A DNA stretch of 64,000 bases from Billgrantia antri (GTDB taxonomy: Bacteria; Pseudomonadota; Gammaproteobacteria; Pseudomonadales; Halomonadaceae), in contig NZ_JAHYCA010000005.1 in NCBI RefSeq assembly GCF_019430905.1, forward strand, positions 248,001 to 312,000, given 5' to 3'. Every line of letters begins with the position of its first letter. Positions within the stretch are counted from its first letter, which is position 1. This document shows, in pieces, positions 1 to 8,386 of the stretch. The notes beneath the pieces are model-generated. The model had not been told where the DNA came from. It searched no databases and saw nothing but the letters and a program-made list of their open reading frames with translations. The position numbers were made by a program, and so were the translations under genes.

Positions 1-2
1 GC

Positions 3-800
<798 letters not shown>

Positions 801-840
801 GTCGGCTGGATGCGGCCTGGCCGCACACGTACTCAACTAC

Positions 841-867
841 AGAAAGCCGCCTTCGGGCGGCTTTCTG
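841..867 (+). terminator. Intrinsic terminator of gltA
   Basis: Perfect 11-bp stem (AGAAAGCCGCC / GGCGGCTTTCT) closed by a TTCG tetraloop, 40 bases after the citrate synthase stop. The right arm ends in CTTTCT, giving a short U-run. The flanking A-run could also let it act on the opposite strand, but no minus-strand gene ends here. Confidence 0.85.
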
Positions 868-945
868 CGTCTCACCATCGCATACGCAGGCCAGGCTAGC
901 CACGACAGGCGCCGGCACTGCCATCCACAAGAGAGGGAGCATTCA

Positions 946-1836
946 ATGCCAAACCAGATATCCACTGTCGCTTTCATCGGCCTGGGCGTCATGGGCTACC
1001 CCATGGCCGGACACTTGGCCCGCGCCGGACTCAGCGTTCGCGTCTACAACCGCACCGGGGCCAGAGCCGAGTCGTGGTCCGCCGAGTACGGCGGCAGCTG
1101 CCATGCCACACCGGCAGAAGCTGCCGAAGGCGCCGATCTGGTGCTGGTCTGCGTCGGCAACGACGACGACGTTCGCCAGGTGACCCTGGAGGAACAAGGC
1201 GCACTCTCCGGCATGCAGGCCGGCAGCCTGCTGGTCGACCATACCACCGCCTCGGCCGATCTGGCCGAACAGCTCGATGCCGCCTGCCGCGAGCAAGGCA
1301 TCGGCTTCATCGACGCACCGGTGTCGGGCGGCCAGCAAGGCGCCGAGAACGGCGTGCTGACGATCATGTGCGGCGGCACGCCGGCAGACTTCGCTCGCAC
1401 CGAGCCCATACTGAGCCACTACGCACGCGCCGTCAGCCTGATGGGCCCCGCCGGCAGCGGCCAGTTGACCAAGATGGTCAACCAGATCTGCATTGCCGGG
1501 CTGGTCCAGGGGCTGGCCGAGGGGCTGCACTTCGCCGAGCAGGCCGGCCTCGACCAGCAGCGTGTGATCGAGGTGATCTCCCAAGGGGCCGCTGGCTCCT
1601 GGCAGATGGAGAATCGCCACAAGACTATGATCGCCGACGAATACGAACACGGCTTCGCGGTCAACTGGATGCGCAAGGACCTAGGCATCTGCCTCGAACA
1701 GGCGCGACGACTCCAGGCTCGCCTGCCCGTCACCGCCCTCGTCGATCAATTCTACGGCGACGTGCAGGTCATGGGGGGTGGACGCTGGGACACCTCCTCT
1801 CTCTTGCGCCGCCTGCGCACCCTCGGGCGTGGCTGA
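946..1836 (+). CDS. NAD(P)-dependent beta-hydroxyacid dehydrogenase (3-hydroxyisobutyrate dehydrogenase family)
   Basis: Predicted cytosolic oxidoreductase of 296 residues acting on a short beta-hydroxyacid such as 3-hydroxyisobutyrate, tartronate semialdehyde or a gamma-hydroxybutyrate relative; the substrate cannot be fixed from sequence. The Rossmann motif GLGVMG is at residues 12-17, the substrate-binding DAPVSGG at 123-129, and the catalytic lysine is K176 in GQLTKMVNQ. Length is typical of the family. AGAGAGGGAG about 6 bases upstream of the ATG supports the start. It is monocistronic between the gltA terminator and a hairpin 24 bases after its stop. Confidence 0.88.
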   Translation: MPNQISTVAFIGLGVMGYPMAGHLARAGLSVRVYNRTGARAESWSAEYGGSCHATPAEAAEGADLVLVCVGNDDDVRQVTLEEQGALSGMQAGSLLVDHTTASADLAEQLDAACREQGIGFIDAPVSGGQQGAENGVLTIMCGGTPADFARTEPILSHYARAVSLMGPAGSGQLTKMVNQICIAGLVQGLAEGLHFAEQAGLDQQRVIEVISQGAAGSWQMENRHKTMIADEYEHGFAVNWMRKDLGICLEQARRLQARLPVTALVDQFYGDVQVMGGGRWDTSSLLRRLRTLGRG

Positions 1837-1859
1837 TCCGGCTCGCGCAAGCGGCCCGC

Positions 1860-1889
1860 GAGGAGTGTCCCCTACCCGCGACACTCCTC
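1860..1889 (+). terminator. Perfect inverted repeat after the dehydrogenase gene
   Basis: A 10-bp stem (GAGGAGTGTC / GACACTCCTC) around a 10-base loop, 24 bases past the stop. No U-run follows, so it may be a transcript-stabilising hairpin or a weak terminator rather than a classical one. Confidence 0.45.
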
Positions 1890-2321
1890 AGCGGGAAGTA
1901 CCAGAAAAGTATTAGTCCAAGCTTGACAGCGACGCCATTACACGGAGCAAATCAGGGCCGCACCTGAGCCTGAACGTTTTCCACACTTTCTGTGGATAAC
2001 CCTGTTCACAACCGCAAGAAAACTCCATCAAATCGGCATGAGAAGGGGCTTGCTGTTAGATTGATCAATTTTTGACCGATCATAAACCACTGATAAATAT
2101 GGTTTTTTGCACTCGCACACAGAAAAGTCGCTGCCCCGGCGGATTACACACAGGAGCTCGGACAAGACATTGCACAAGTGGACAAGTCAAGCCCCAAACG
2201 CCGTAAAAATAGGCGCTTCAATGAGCTTTTCACGCAAGGGAACACGTCGTAACGCAATGACACGCAGAACGGCCAAGTGGCGCCGCATGGCATGAGCCGA
2301 CAGAGGAAAGCAGAAAGGAAA
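1890..2321. other. Non-coding interval between the dehydrogenase gene and tRNA-Glu
   Basis: About 430 bases without a convincing gene. It is AT-richer than the rest, especially 2040-2110. A plus-strand promoter-like pair TTGACC, 16 bases, TAAATA can be read near 2073-2100. It is followed only by short TTG-started frames rich in Arg/Lys with no recognisable domain. Downstream of the minus-strand tRNA pair no U-run terminator is obvious. Confidence 0.5.
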
Positions 2322-2397
2322 TGGCGTCCCATAGGGGGTTCGAACCCCTGTTCCCGCCGTGAAAGGGCGGTGTCCTGGACCACTAGACGAATGGGAC
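2322..2397 (-). tRNA. tRNA-Glu (anticodon UUC)
   Basis: Read on the minus strand: acceptor GTCCCAT, anticodon stem CCGCC/GGCGG around CTTTCAC (anticodon TTC), T-arm GGGGTTCGAACCCC, and encoded CCA at the 3' end. All four arms pair. It lies in the same operon direction as gltX, whose product charges it, and is probably co-transcribed with the tRNA-Ala just upstream. Confidence 0.96.
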
Positions 2398-2426
2398 GCA
2401 GCGTCATTCACACATCGGCACGAAGG

Positions 2427-2502
2427 TGGTGGAGCCTAGCGGGATCGAACCGCTGACCTCGACACTGCCAGTGTCGCGCTCTCCCAGCTGAGCTAAGGCC
2501 CC
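2427..2502 (-). tRNA. tRNA-Ala (anticodon GGC)
   Basis: Minus strand: acceptor GGGGCCT pairs with AGGCTCC (one G-U), D-arm GCTCAGCTGGGAGAGC, anticodon stem CGACA/TGTCG around CTGGCAG (anticodon GGC), T-arm AGCGGTTCGATCCCGCT, encoded CCA. It is the first gene of a two-tRNA transcript, with tRNA-Glu 29 bases downstream. Confidence 0.96.
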
Positions 2503-2528
2503 ACATACGTGTCGTGAAGACGGGGCGT

Positions 2529-2557
2529 ATGTTACTGATCCACCCCATCTTCGTCAA
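2529..2557 (-). promoter_or_regulatory. Sigma70-type promoter for the tRNA-Ala/tRNA-Glu pair
   Basis: On the minus strand TTGACG, a 17-base spacer, and TAACAT, followed directly by the GC-rich stretch ACGCCCCG. A strong promoter with a GC-rich discriminator is typical of stringently controlled stable-RNA genes. It lies between the gltX stop and the first tRNA. Confidence 0.6.
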
Positions 2558-2576
2558 GAGAGAAACGGGGGTTTTA

Positions 2577-4055
2577 TTACAGGTCGCGGTACTCCTTCTC
2601 GAAGCGCTTGGCCTGCTTCTTGGAGACCCCGCCGAGCACCTCGATGGCGTGGCGCAGCCGCGCCCGGGTCATGTCGGAGCCAAGGATCGCCATGGCATCC
2701 ATCACCGAAGTGCTCGCCGTGGAGCCGGTGACGGCAATGAAGACGGGCGCCAGGAACTCCTTCATCTTGAGCTCGAAGCACCCGGCCAGGGCCTTGACCT
2801 CGGCGAGCAGCGCCTCCTTGTGCCAGGCCGGTACCGCCTCGAAACGCCACACCAGGAACTGCAGCAGCTTGAGCAGTTCTTCGCGCTCCAGCTTGACCAC
2901 GTCGAAGTCACTCTCACGCAGCGCGGGCACACCGCCGAAGAAGTGGCCGGCCAGCGGCGCCACCTGGGACAGCGTCTCCACCCGGGTGCGCACCTGCGGC
3001 AGGATCTGGCCGACGTATTCCGCATTGAAGGCCCACTCCATCAGCGCCTCGAGGAATGCCTTGTCGTCCAGGTCCTCACGGATATAAAGCCCGTTGAGCC
3101 AGGTCAGCTTTTCCAGGTCGAAGACCGGCCCGCCCAGCGACACCCGCTGGATGTCGAAGTGCGTCATCATCTCGTCGAGACTGAACTTCTCACGCTCGTC
3201 GGGCATCGACCAGCCCATCCGCCCGAGGTAGTTGATCACTGCCTGCGGCAGGAAGCCCATGCGCCGATAGTAGTTGATCGAAGTGGGGTTCTTGCGCTTG
3301 GAAAGCTTCGACTTGTCCGGATTGCGCAGCAACGGCATGTGACACAGCGCCGGCATCTGCCAGCCGAAGTACTCGTACAACAGCTGATGCTTGGGCGCCG
3401 AGTTGATCCACTCCTCGCCGCGCAGCACATGGGTGATACCCATCAGGTGATCGTCCACCACATTGGCCAGGTGGTAGGTCGGCATGCCATCCGACTTCAA
3501 CAGCACCTGAGCGTCGACCTGTGCCCAGTCGACCTCGATGCTGCCACGCAGCATGTCGTCGATCATGCATGTCCCACTGGCCGGCACCTTCATGCGCACC
3601 ACATAGGGCCAGCCCTCGCGCTCGCGACGCGCCTCCTCCTCTTCCGGCAGCGCCAGATCGGCTGGTTTCAGCGCGAGATGCATTCCGCTCGCCTTGCGCG
3701 CCTCCCGCAGCTCATCCAGCTCTTCGCTGGTGCGATAGCACTTGAAGGCATGCCCCGACTCGATCAGCTGGCGCGCGTATTCGGCGTAGATGTCGCCACG
3801 CTCGCTCTGGCGGTAGGGCCCATGCGGGCCGCCAACATCAGGCCCCTCATCCCACTCCAGGCCAAGCCAACGCAGCGAGTCGAGAATCATCTGTTCGGAC
3901 TCCTGCGTGGAACGCACCCGATCCGTGTCCTCGATACGCAGGATGAACTGCCCGCCATGCTGTCTCGCAAAGCAGAGGTTGAACAATGCGATGTAGGCGG
4001 TTCCCACGTGCGGATCGCCGGTGGGTGACGGCGCAATGCGAGTACGTACAGTCAT
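2577..4055 (-). CDS. gltX: Glutamyl-tRNA synthetase
   Basis: Class I aminoacyl-tRNA synthetase of 492 residues that charges tRNA-Glu in the cytosol. The N-terminal [13 protein letters not shown] carries the HIGH-type signature at residues 16-19, and KLSKRK near residue 250 is the KMSKS-type loop. The catalytic domain and the C-terminal anticodon-binding region give a normal family length. The gene is followed on the same strand by tRNA-Ala and tRNA-Glu, one of which is its substrate. I found no discriminating reason to call it a non-discriminating or tRNA-queuosine-type paralogue; the full length argues against the truncated GluQ type. Confidence 0.97.
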   Translation of the reverse strand: MTVRTRIAPSPTGDPHVGTAYIALFNLCFARQHGGQFILRIEDTDRVRSTQESEQMILDSLRWLGLEWDEGPDVGGPHGPYRQSERGDIYAEYARQLIESGHAFKCYRTSEELDELREARKASGMHLALKPADLALPEEEEARREREGWPYVVRMKVPASGTCMIDDMLRGSIEVDWAQVDAQVLLKSDGMPTYHLANVVDDHLMGITHVLRGEEWINSAPKHQLLYEYFGWQMPALCHMPLLRNPDKSKLSKRKNPTSINYYRRMGFLPQAVINYLGRMGWSMPDEREKFSLDEMMTHFDIQRVSLGGPVFDLEKLTWLNGLYIREDLDDKAFLEALMEWAFNAEYVGQILPQVRTRVETLSQVAPLAGHFFGGVPALRESDFDVVKLEREELLKLLQFLVWRFEAVPAWHKEALLAEVKALAGCFELKMKEFLAPVFIAVTGSTASTSVMDAMAILGSDMTRARLRHAIEVLGGVSKKQAKRFEKEYRDL

Positions 4056-4089
4056 GTCATCCTATCCAGTCGGGTAAGCGTATGGCGGC

Positions 4090-4095
4090 ATTATA
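4090..4095 (-). promoter_or_regulatory. -10 element (TATAAT) upstream of gltX
   Basis: A perfect minus-strand TATAAT lies 35 bases before the gltX ATG. I see no good -35 at the usual spacing, so the promoter is only half supported. Confidence 0.35.
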
Positions 4096-4169
4096 CGCAC
4101 CTGGATCGACGCAGACAGCCGCGCATCGTCCACACAGGCATGGCTGACGCGACCCGGCAAAGCATAGGA

Positions 4170-4184
4170 TGATTCTTATTATCA
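4170..4184. promoter_or_regulatory. Fur-box-like element upstream of the XRE regulator
   Basis: TGATTCTTATTATCA matches the 7-1-7 Fur palindrome (TGATAAT-N-ATTATCA) at 12 of 14 positions. It sits about 100 bases before the XRE-type gene and about 115 before gltX in a divergent intergenic region, so either could be the target. Inference only. Confidence 0.35.
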
Positions 4185-4270
4185 GATAACCGCCCTGAAA
4201 AAAGTAAATTTATCGTTGACGTGTTAAATTTGCACAGTTAACTCAGATCATTGACTATCGTCATACTTTA

Positions 4271-4894
4271 ATGTCTTACGTCGCCAGGTTGAATGAAATG
4301 GATTCATTGGGACAAAGAATCAAGCAGTTACGGTTGCAGGCGAACCTGAACAAGGCCGCACTGGCAAGAAAGGTCGGAGTATCGGACGTTACGATCTCGT
4401 ATTGGGAATCAGGCGCCATCAAGCAGATCGGCCATGAGAGACTGGTAGCGCTGGCGGACGCTCTGGGCTGCTCGCTGGGGCAACTGCTCGAAGGTGATGC
4501 AAACCTGACACCCACCCCCCTCTATCTTCGCGGCCAGCCTCCCGTACCCTGGCTGGATTCCAACGCCAACCAGTTCACGCTATCCAACGAGATATTGGCA
4601 GGTGTCGACTGGCAGGGTGAGTGCTACCTCGTCACGCCCGCGCCGGGAGAACGGTTCGATCATCTCGATAGCGGCGACCTTGCCGCCTTTGGTCCGACGG
4701 AGAGTTGCGATCAGCCAGGGCACTATCTTATCGAAGGAGCCGGCGGCCTCTACATCGGGCAGCTCGAATATGGCGAGAGCGGCGAACTACTGTGCCGCGG
4801 CGGGAAAGATGCCGCGGCGGCGCCCGCTCCACTGGAGACGACCGAGCGGGTCGTGGGAAGGCTATTGGCTCGCTGGCGCAAAGACATCGCCTGA
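4271..4894 (+). CDS. XRE-family helix-turn-helix regulator with C-terminal LexA/S24-like region
   Basis: Predicted DNA-binding regulator of 207 residues (198 if translation starts at the second ATG, 4298). The helix-turn-helix spans about residues 13-70: GQRIKQLRLQANLNKAALAR, then VSDVTISYWESG. The C-terminal half has the spacing of a LexA/CI-like sensor fold (LDSGDLAAFGPTE, GHYLIEGAGGLYIGQL), but the Ser-Lys protease dyad is not evident, so it is probably not self-cleaving. Neither start has a good ribosome binding site. It is divergent from gltX and lies downstream of a Fur-box-like element. The target genes are unknown. Confidence 0.7.
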   Translation: MSYVARLNEMDSLGQRIKQLRLQANLNKAALARKVGVSDVTISYWESGAIKQIGHERLVALADALGCSLGQLLEGDANLTPTPLYLRGQPPVPWLDSNANQFTLSNEILAGVDWQGECYLVTPAPGERFDHLDSGDLAAFGPTESCDQPGHYLIEGAGGLYIGQLEYGESGELLCRGGKDAAAAPAPLETTERVVGRLLARWRKDIA

Positions 4895-4904
4895 GGCTCC
4901 TCCT

Positions 4905-5489
4905 TCACTCGACCTCCAACACGTCTGCCTGGTCGGTAGCCCTGCGCGGCTCACTGCCGATCAGGTAGCGACGCGAGTAGCTGGCCACCTGCCCCAGGCC
5001 ATGGCGCCCACTCTGAACCAGCGGCCCTGCGAGATGCTCGCCCTTGTCGCCGATTCGCTCGCGCACGGTGGCGGGTTGAACGCTGGACTCCAGCAGTTTG
5101 ACGGTCAGGGTGTAGCCACCATCGGGAAGGCCACTACCCGGCCCGAATGGCCCTCCAACGAATCGCCTCTCCGTTACGGAGGTGCGCGATTGCCAGCGTA
5201 CGCCGCTCAGCTCCCGCTCCACCACGAGCTGAAGTCGCGCGCCGTCAGGCAGGCTGGTCTCTCCTTCGACCATGAGTCGACGGTCGTCGCGAAGGGAAGC
5301 CGATACGTCAATCTCGACCGGCAACGGGGCCACGTCTGGGCTAGACGCCCTCGCCTCATCCGGCTCAGTGGAGACGTCAACCGACTGCACCTGTTCGGCT
5401 TCCAAGCTGTCACTATCGCCATCGCCACCACAGCCCGACAGCCAAAGCACTGCCAACAACCCCATGCAGGACCGACGCCATACCCTCAT
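4905..5489 (-). CDS. Putative lipoprotein of unknown function
   Basis: 194-residue exported protein. The N-terminus has two Arg residues, a hydrophobic core and the lipobox LWLSGC followed by Gly-Gly-Asp, so signal peptidase II cleavage before the Cys is predicted. The mature part begins with an acidic low-complexity stretch. It then shows an Ig-like beta region (SLPDGARLQLVVERELSG, LPDGGYTLTVKLLESS). No enzyme motif is recognised. It converges with the XRE gene (10-base gap). Its neighbour upstream on the same strand is the DksA-like gene. Confidence 0.7.
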   Translation of the reverse strand: MRVWRRSCMGLLAVLWLSGCGGDGDSDSLEAEQVQSVDVSTEPDEARASSPDVAPLPVEIDVSASLRDDRRLMVEGETSLPDGARLQLVVERELSGVRWQSRTSVTERRFVGGPFGPGSGLPDGGYTLTVKLLESSVQPATVRERIGDKGEHLAGPLVQSGRHGLGQVASYSRRYLIGSEPRRATDQADVLEVE

Positions 5490-5560
5490 GCCTTTCTCCA
5501 GACCGAAAGTCGATTCCCCAGACTAGCACTGCGATGGTTGGCACGTCCTGCCTGGGCAGG

Positions 5561-5893
5561 TCAAGGCTCACCCTCCTGTTCGGCACATTCAAGACAGAGC
5601 GTCGCGTAGGGAATCGCCTCGAGGCGTCGGGGATCGATCGGCTCAGCGCAGCGCTCACACAGCTCACCGTTCCCCTCGTCGATACGCTCGAGGGCATGCA
5701 GAACCTGCCTCAACTCCTCTTCGGCTTCATCCTCCAGCGCATCGATCACGTCTTCGTTTTCAAGCTCGATGGCCTGCTCCTCCATGTCCCGATCCAACGG
5801 GTTCTCCAGGCGCATCTTATGCACCTTGTAGCGATCCACGCGTTCGATGAGCTCATCGCGGAGAGCTTCGAGCAGGGCTTGGCGCTGTTCCAT
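5561..5893 (-). CDS. DksA/TraR-family zinc-finger protein
   Basis: 110-residue protein with an acidic, probably coiled-coil N-terminal half (LIERVDRYKVHKM, ENEDVIDALEDEAEEEL). A C-terminal four-Cys zinc finger follows: CERCAEPI, then CLECA. This is the TraR/DksA layout. Such proteins enter the RNA polymerase secondary channel or act as small zinc-finger regulators. It is shorter than DksA itself (about 150 residues), so it is a paralogue. The ATG at 5893 is chosen because AGGAGG lies 6 bases upstream; the GTG one codon earlier is less likely. Confidence 0.85.
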   Translation of the reverse strand: MEQRQALLEALRDELIERVDRYKVHKMRLENPLDRDMEEQAIELENEDVIDALEDEAEEELRQVLHALERIDEGNGELCERCAEPIDPRRLEAIPYATLCLECAEQEGEP

Positions 5894-6000
5894 CACCTAC
5901 CTCCTGAGAAGTCTGCCTTACTTCTAAATAGCACAGGAAGCATGCGCCGACTCGTCCAGCCACCGGTACATCATGCGTGCCCGTCAGCATAAAAACGAAA

Positions 6001-6035
6001 AAGGCCACGGCTGCTCTTCCGGCAGCCGTGGCCTT
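6001..6035 (-). terminator. Intrinsic terminator of the orphan membrane protein gene
   Basis: A 14-bp perfect stem (AAGGCCACGGCTGC / GCAGCCGTGGCCTT). On the minus strand it is followed by a T-rich run (the complement of AAAAACGAAA at 5991-6000). It lies 27 bases past the stop of the gene at 6062-6661. Confidence 0.85.
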
Positions 6036-6061
6036 GTGGCCCAGTACCCTCTGGCTTGGTG

Positions 6062-6661
6062 TCAGCTCCGCTCTCGCATCAAGGCTGACTGCCGAATCTC
6101 GGCATAAGGCATGCAGCGTGAGGGTCGTTCACCCATCAAGGCCAGCCTCGCGGCTATCTCACTGCACTCACCATGCGCATAGAAAGGCCCGACCGGCTGT
6201 ATCGTTCCTTGGGTATGCAGCGTGAATCCATGCGGCTCCGTAAGAAATCGCCGGTCGTCTAGCCGATCGTCGTATGCGCCGACCATCCGCGCCGCATCGG
6301 TGAAAATGTCGCACAGGGTTGCATAACGCGACACGGGCACCGAGGCCTGCTCCAGCTGTCCCGAGCTCAAATGCTCCAACAGCAGGCAGTAATGGTTTTG
6401 GGTATCGAGGATGCTGGGATGGTGCGCCAAGGTATCGCCTTCGAGACGCATGCGCTCAGCCGCGCCATAGGAAACGGGCACAGGCGCCTGCTCGTGTCCC
6501 GCAGTCGCAGGCTCCATGCCAACGGCAGTGCTCATGCCAAGATCATGCCCATAGGGCCAGAACAGTACCCACGACATGAAGATGGCAAACAACGCAATAG
6601 CGATACTAGGACCTTTGTCGTCAAGAAACCTTGATCCTGCCTTCCATGTTAGCGTGATCAT
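6062..6661 (-). CDS. Membrane-anchored protein of unknown function
   Basis: 199 residues with one N-terminal transmembrane segment (SIAIALFAIFMSWVLFWPYG, about residues 19-38). A soluble region with no recognised domain follows, predicted to be periplasmic. The soluble part holds scattered Cys (YCLLLEHL, TLCDIF, GECSEI, SRCMPY) that could form disulphides. AGGAG 9 bases upstream supports the ATG. It is transcribed alone, with its own terminator. The gene lies at the downstream end of the small-RNA array on the same strand, about 320 bases away, with no sign of functional linkage. Confidence 0.65.
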   Translation of the reverse strand: MITLTWKAGSRFLDDKGPSIAIALFAIFMSWVLFWPYGHDLGMSTAVGMEPATAGHEQAPVPVSYGAAERMRLEGDTLAHHPSILDTQNHYCLLLEHLSSGQLEQASVPVSRYATLCDIFTDAARMVGAYDDRLDDRRFLTEPHGFTLHTQGTIQPVGPFYAHGECSEIAARLALMGERPSRCMPYAEIRQSALMRERS

Positions 6662-6981
6662 TCTTCTTCTCCTGCGTCAGTGTCCCGAGTTAGGCTTACG
6701 TTCAGCCTGATTCAAACTCCTTTCGTATCGGTTCTTATTTCAAAGGCGACAGGACTGGCCAAGCCTGTGGCAGCGACTGCGTGCTCGCATGACAGGGCCA
6801 CTCCCCGCCAGCCCCAAGGGGCTGGACTACAGTGCCAGCGCAAGAAGTCAAATAAATTAACTTGCGTTAACTTTCTGCGCAGGAAATTTACCGCACACCC
6901 TCGGGTGCTTGGGCACCCGCCGGTGCAGGCTGCGCAGGCGCTGCATGACCAACCACCGCCACTGCCGGAAAGCTGACGCTA
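6662..6981. other. Non-coding interval downstream of the small-RNA array
   Basis: About 320 bases with no convincing gene. It contains the presumed promoter region of the orphan membrane protein gene and, near 6895-6930, a short GC-rich self-complementary stretch (CACCCTCGGGTG and GGTGCTTGGGCACC). I see no GGA-loop hairpins like those of the array. Confidence 0.5.
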
Positions 6982-7156
6982 AAGAAAAGAAAGCCCGGCG
7001 CGAGGCCGGGCTTCAATTCTTGGTTCCTTTCCAGCTCACCATGACGACCCTGTCATGCATCCCTGGCCTTATCGAGCCTCCTCTGCTCGGTCTTCCCTAT
7101 TTCCCGCCTCCTTGCGAGATACTCACCAGCCTAGTGATCAGAAGCGAAACAGGCCA
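6982..7156 (-). ncRNA. CsrB/Rsm-like small RNA, copy E (last in array)
   Basis: Predicted minus-strand RNA of about 170 nt that would sequester a CsrA/RsmA protein. It has about seven GGA motifs. One sits in the loop of GAGC-AGAGGAG-GCTC (7074-7088). A second hairpin, ATGAC-AGGGTC-GTCAT, is at 7042-7057. It shares AGGGAAGACCGAG with copy B and a close variant with copy A. It ends in a perfect 9-bp terminator stem (6991-7013) followed on the minus strand by TCTTTTCTTT. The 5' end is a guess: a TAATAT box at 7163-7168 would start transcription near 7156. Confidence 0.75.
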
Positions 7157-7269
7157 ATGAGCATATTACATCGCTCCCCTAGCAGCGAAAGCTTTTGTCA
7201 ATACCGGGGCTTGCAGAGGCCACATCCTGTCCCGCCGGGCCCAGGTACACTCTCCACTCCAGACCGGCA

Positions 7270-7294
7270 CCTTGCCTCCAGAGAGAAGGCAAGG
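7270..7294 (-). repeat. Extra hairpin directly after the copy D terminator
   Basis: ACCTTGCCT and AGGCAAGGT form a perfect 9-bp stem around a 7-base loop, two bases beyond the terminator stem of copy D. With copy D's poor U-run this may be a second-stage terminator or a processing site for read-through RNA. Confidence 0.4.
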
Positions 7295-7440
7295 TAAGCC
7301 CGGCCATTCAGCCGGGCTCGGTTCGATTCCTTTCACACTCCCTGGTGTCCTTTCCATCATTCCTTGAGTACCAGACCTTCCTGGTCCCTTCTTCCCTGAA
7401 GAGCCTTCCTGGCTCAACCATGGACAGCTTGCCAGACCGA
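7290..7440 (-). ncRNA. CsrB/Rsm-like small RNA, copy D
   Basis: Predicted minus-strand RNA of about 150 nt with about nine GGA motifs. Three are presented in perfect hairpin loops: GAGCC-AGGAA-GGCTC (7401-7415), GACC-AGGAA-GGTC (7374-7386) and ACAC-CAGGGA-GTGT (7335-7348). The terminator stem AGCCCGGC/GCCGGGCT (7297-7318) is followed by a weak run, TTACCTT. A TATTTT -10 (7446-7451) and a GacA-type palindrome at 7475-7492 lie upstream. The repeated loop AGGAA between self-complementary arms is the hallmark of CsrA sponges and is hard to explain otherwise. Confidence 0.82.
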
Positions 7441-7474
7441 TCGAGAAAATAATGCTGCCATCGTCTTCTCGTTC

Positions 7475-7492
7475 TGTAAGACATCGCCGACA
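7475..7492 (-). promoter_or_regulatory. GacA/UvrY-type upstream activating sequence of copy D
   Basis: The GacA consensus is TGTAAG-N6-CTTACA. On the minus strand this site reads TGTCGG-CGATGT-CTTACA: one half-site is perfect and the other matches at half its positions. It lies about 25 bases upstream of the TATTTT box of copy D. Confidence 0.5.
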
Positions 7493-7647
7493 GAGGATGT
7501 AATACTCCGACCATTCGCACCAACCCGCAGCACTTTTCTCTCTTTTATAGCCGGCCCTGCGCCATTTAGAGTCTCAACGGGGGAGCACCTGCCGAACCAT
7601 GCCGAACCACGACCACAGATTCAGGAAATTTCAATTAAAACAGTCAC

Positions 7648-7823
7648 AAAGGAAACAGCCCTCACCGGGAGGCGAGGGCTGTCAGAGGCTTCCTACAGAT
7701 AAACACCGGGAACTCCCTGGCCAAAGTTGACGTCCTGTCGCTACTGGCCTTCCCTGTTCCTTTCCGTCGGGTTTCCTAACCCAGCAAGGCATCCTGCCTT
7801 GAAGAGCATCCATGCCTTTTTGC
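7648..7823 (-). ncRNA. CsrB/Rsm-like small RNA, copy C
   Basis: Predicted minus-strand RNA of about 175 nt with about nine GGA motifs. Two are in perfect hairpins, GGGTT-AGGA-AACCC (7769-7782) and AAGGC-AGGAT-GCCTT (7786-7800); a shorter one is GCA-TGGA-TGC. It ends with the terminator stem ACAGCCCTC/GAGGGCTGT (7655-7682) and TTTCCTTT. Unlike the others, it has a good sigma70 promoter: TTGATA, 16 bases, TATTCT (7830-7857), which places the start near 7823. I see no GacA palindrome nearby. Confidence 0.82.
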
Positions 7824-7829
7824 ATCTTC

Positions 7830-7857
7830 AGAATAGTTCGGCCCCAAGGTTTATCAA
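7830..7857 (-). promoter_or_regulatory. Sigma70-type promoter of small-RNA copy C
   Basis: Minus strand: TTGATA (7852-7857), 16-base spacer, TATTCT (7830-7835). Five of six and four of six consensus matches. The first GGA hairpin of copy C begins a few bases downstream of the predicted start. Confidence 0.6.
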
Positions 7858-7957
7858 GAAGAATTAGGCAATTCTCGGTTTCGAAACGTAACGAAACGAA
7901 GCGAAGAGGACGGTCGACTCATCCGCCTAGCTCGCGGATAATGCAGACGCTTGAAGG

Positions 7958-8123
7958 AAAAAGCCCGGCCAATGGGCCGGGCTGTATTCCTGCCTCCTTG
8001 CACCTTTCTCAAGCTTCCTGCTCGAGCGTCCTTGGTACATGAGCCTTCCTTGACTCGGTCTTCCCTGTCGGGCTTTCCCTGCCCTGTACGCACACAATGA
8101 CAGCTCGCCCGACAGGATTCTTT
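7958..8123 (-). ncRNA. CsrB/Rsm-like small RNA, copy B
   Basis: Predicted minus-strand RNA of roughly 165 nt with about seven GGA motifs. The hairpins are GGGC-AGGGAAA-GCCC (8070-8084), GAGTC-AAGGAA-GGCTC (8041-8056, one G-U) and CTCGAGC-AGGAA-GCTTGAG (8008-8026, 7 bp). The terminator stem AGCCCGGCC/GGCCGGGCT (7962-7983) is followed by TTTTTCC. The 5' end is uncertain: TTGGCA, 18 bases, TTATCC (8130-8159) would start it near 8123. It shares AGGGAAGACCGAG with copy E. Confidence 0.82.
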
Positions 8124-8386
8124 AACCTGGGATAAGCCATTACATGAGGAGCGTGCCAACATGCATGCCCGACTTGGGAGGAGGTTCTCGCAATGGCATG
8201 AAGGCAGCTATGCGAGCAGGGAAGCGCGGCCAATCGTCAATACGGACGAAAAGAGCCCCAGCGATAGCCAGGGCAGGAGCGAAGAGACGCGATATTTTGG
8301 CGAACCCTCGAGAACGCGAATCCAAGGCGTCTCTCGCAAGGCAGGCATCTGTCATGAGGAGCCTCGCTACGGCAGCAAGCGCAGCG
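8124..8386. other. Spacer between small-RNA copies B and A
   Basis: About 260 bases. The minus strand must carry the promoter of copy B. The plus strand is GGA-rich but its GGA motifs are not in hairpin loops. A minus-strand open frame (8140-8442) runs through it and through the copy A terminator. Its third codon positions are less GC-rich than in real genes here, so I do not call it. Confidence 0.45.

Noticed and set aside
2107..2295. 62-codon Arg/Lys-rich plus-strand frame
   Set aside because: TTG start, no family, no clear ribosome binding site at the start; the interval looks non-coding.
2514..4028. 504-codon plus-strand open frame opposite gltX
   Set aside because: It is the antisense shadow of a clear glutamyl-tRNA synthetase; long antisense frames are expected at this GC content. 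Its protein is His/Leu/Gln-rich with no domain.
7308..7523. 71-codon minus-strand frame over small-RNA copy D
   Set aside because: Its sequence is fully explained by the GGA hairpins and the terminator; no ribosome binding site.
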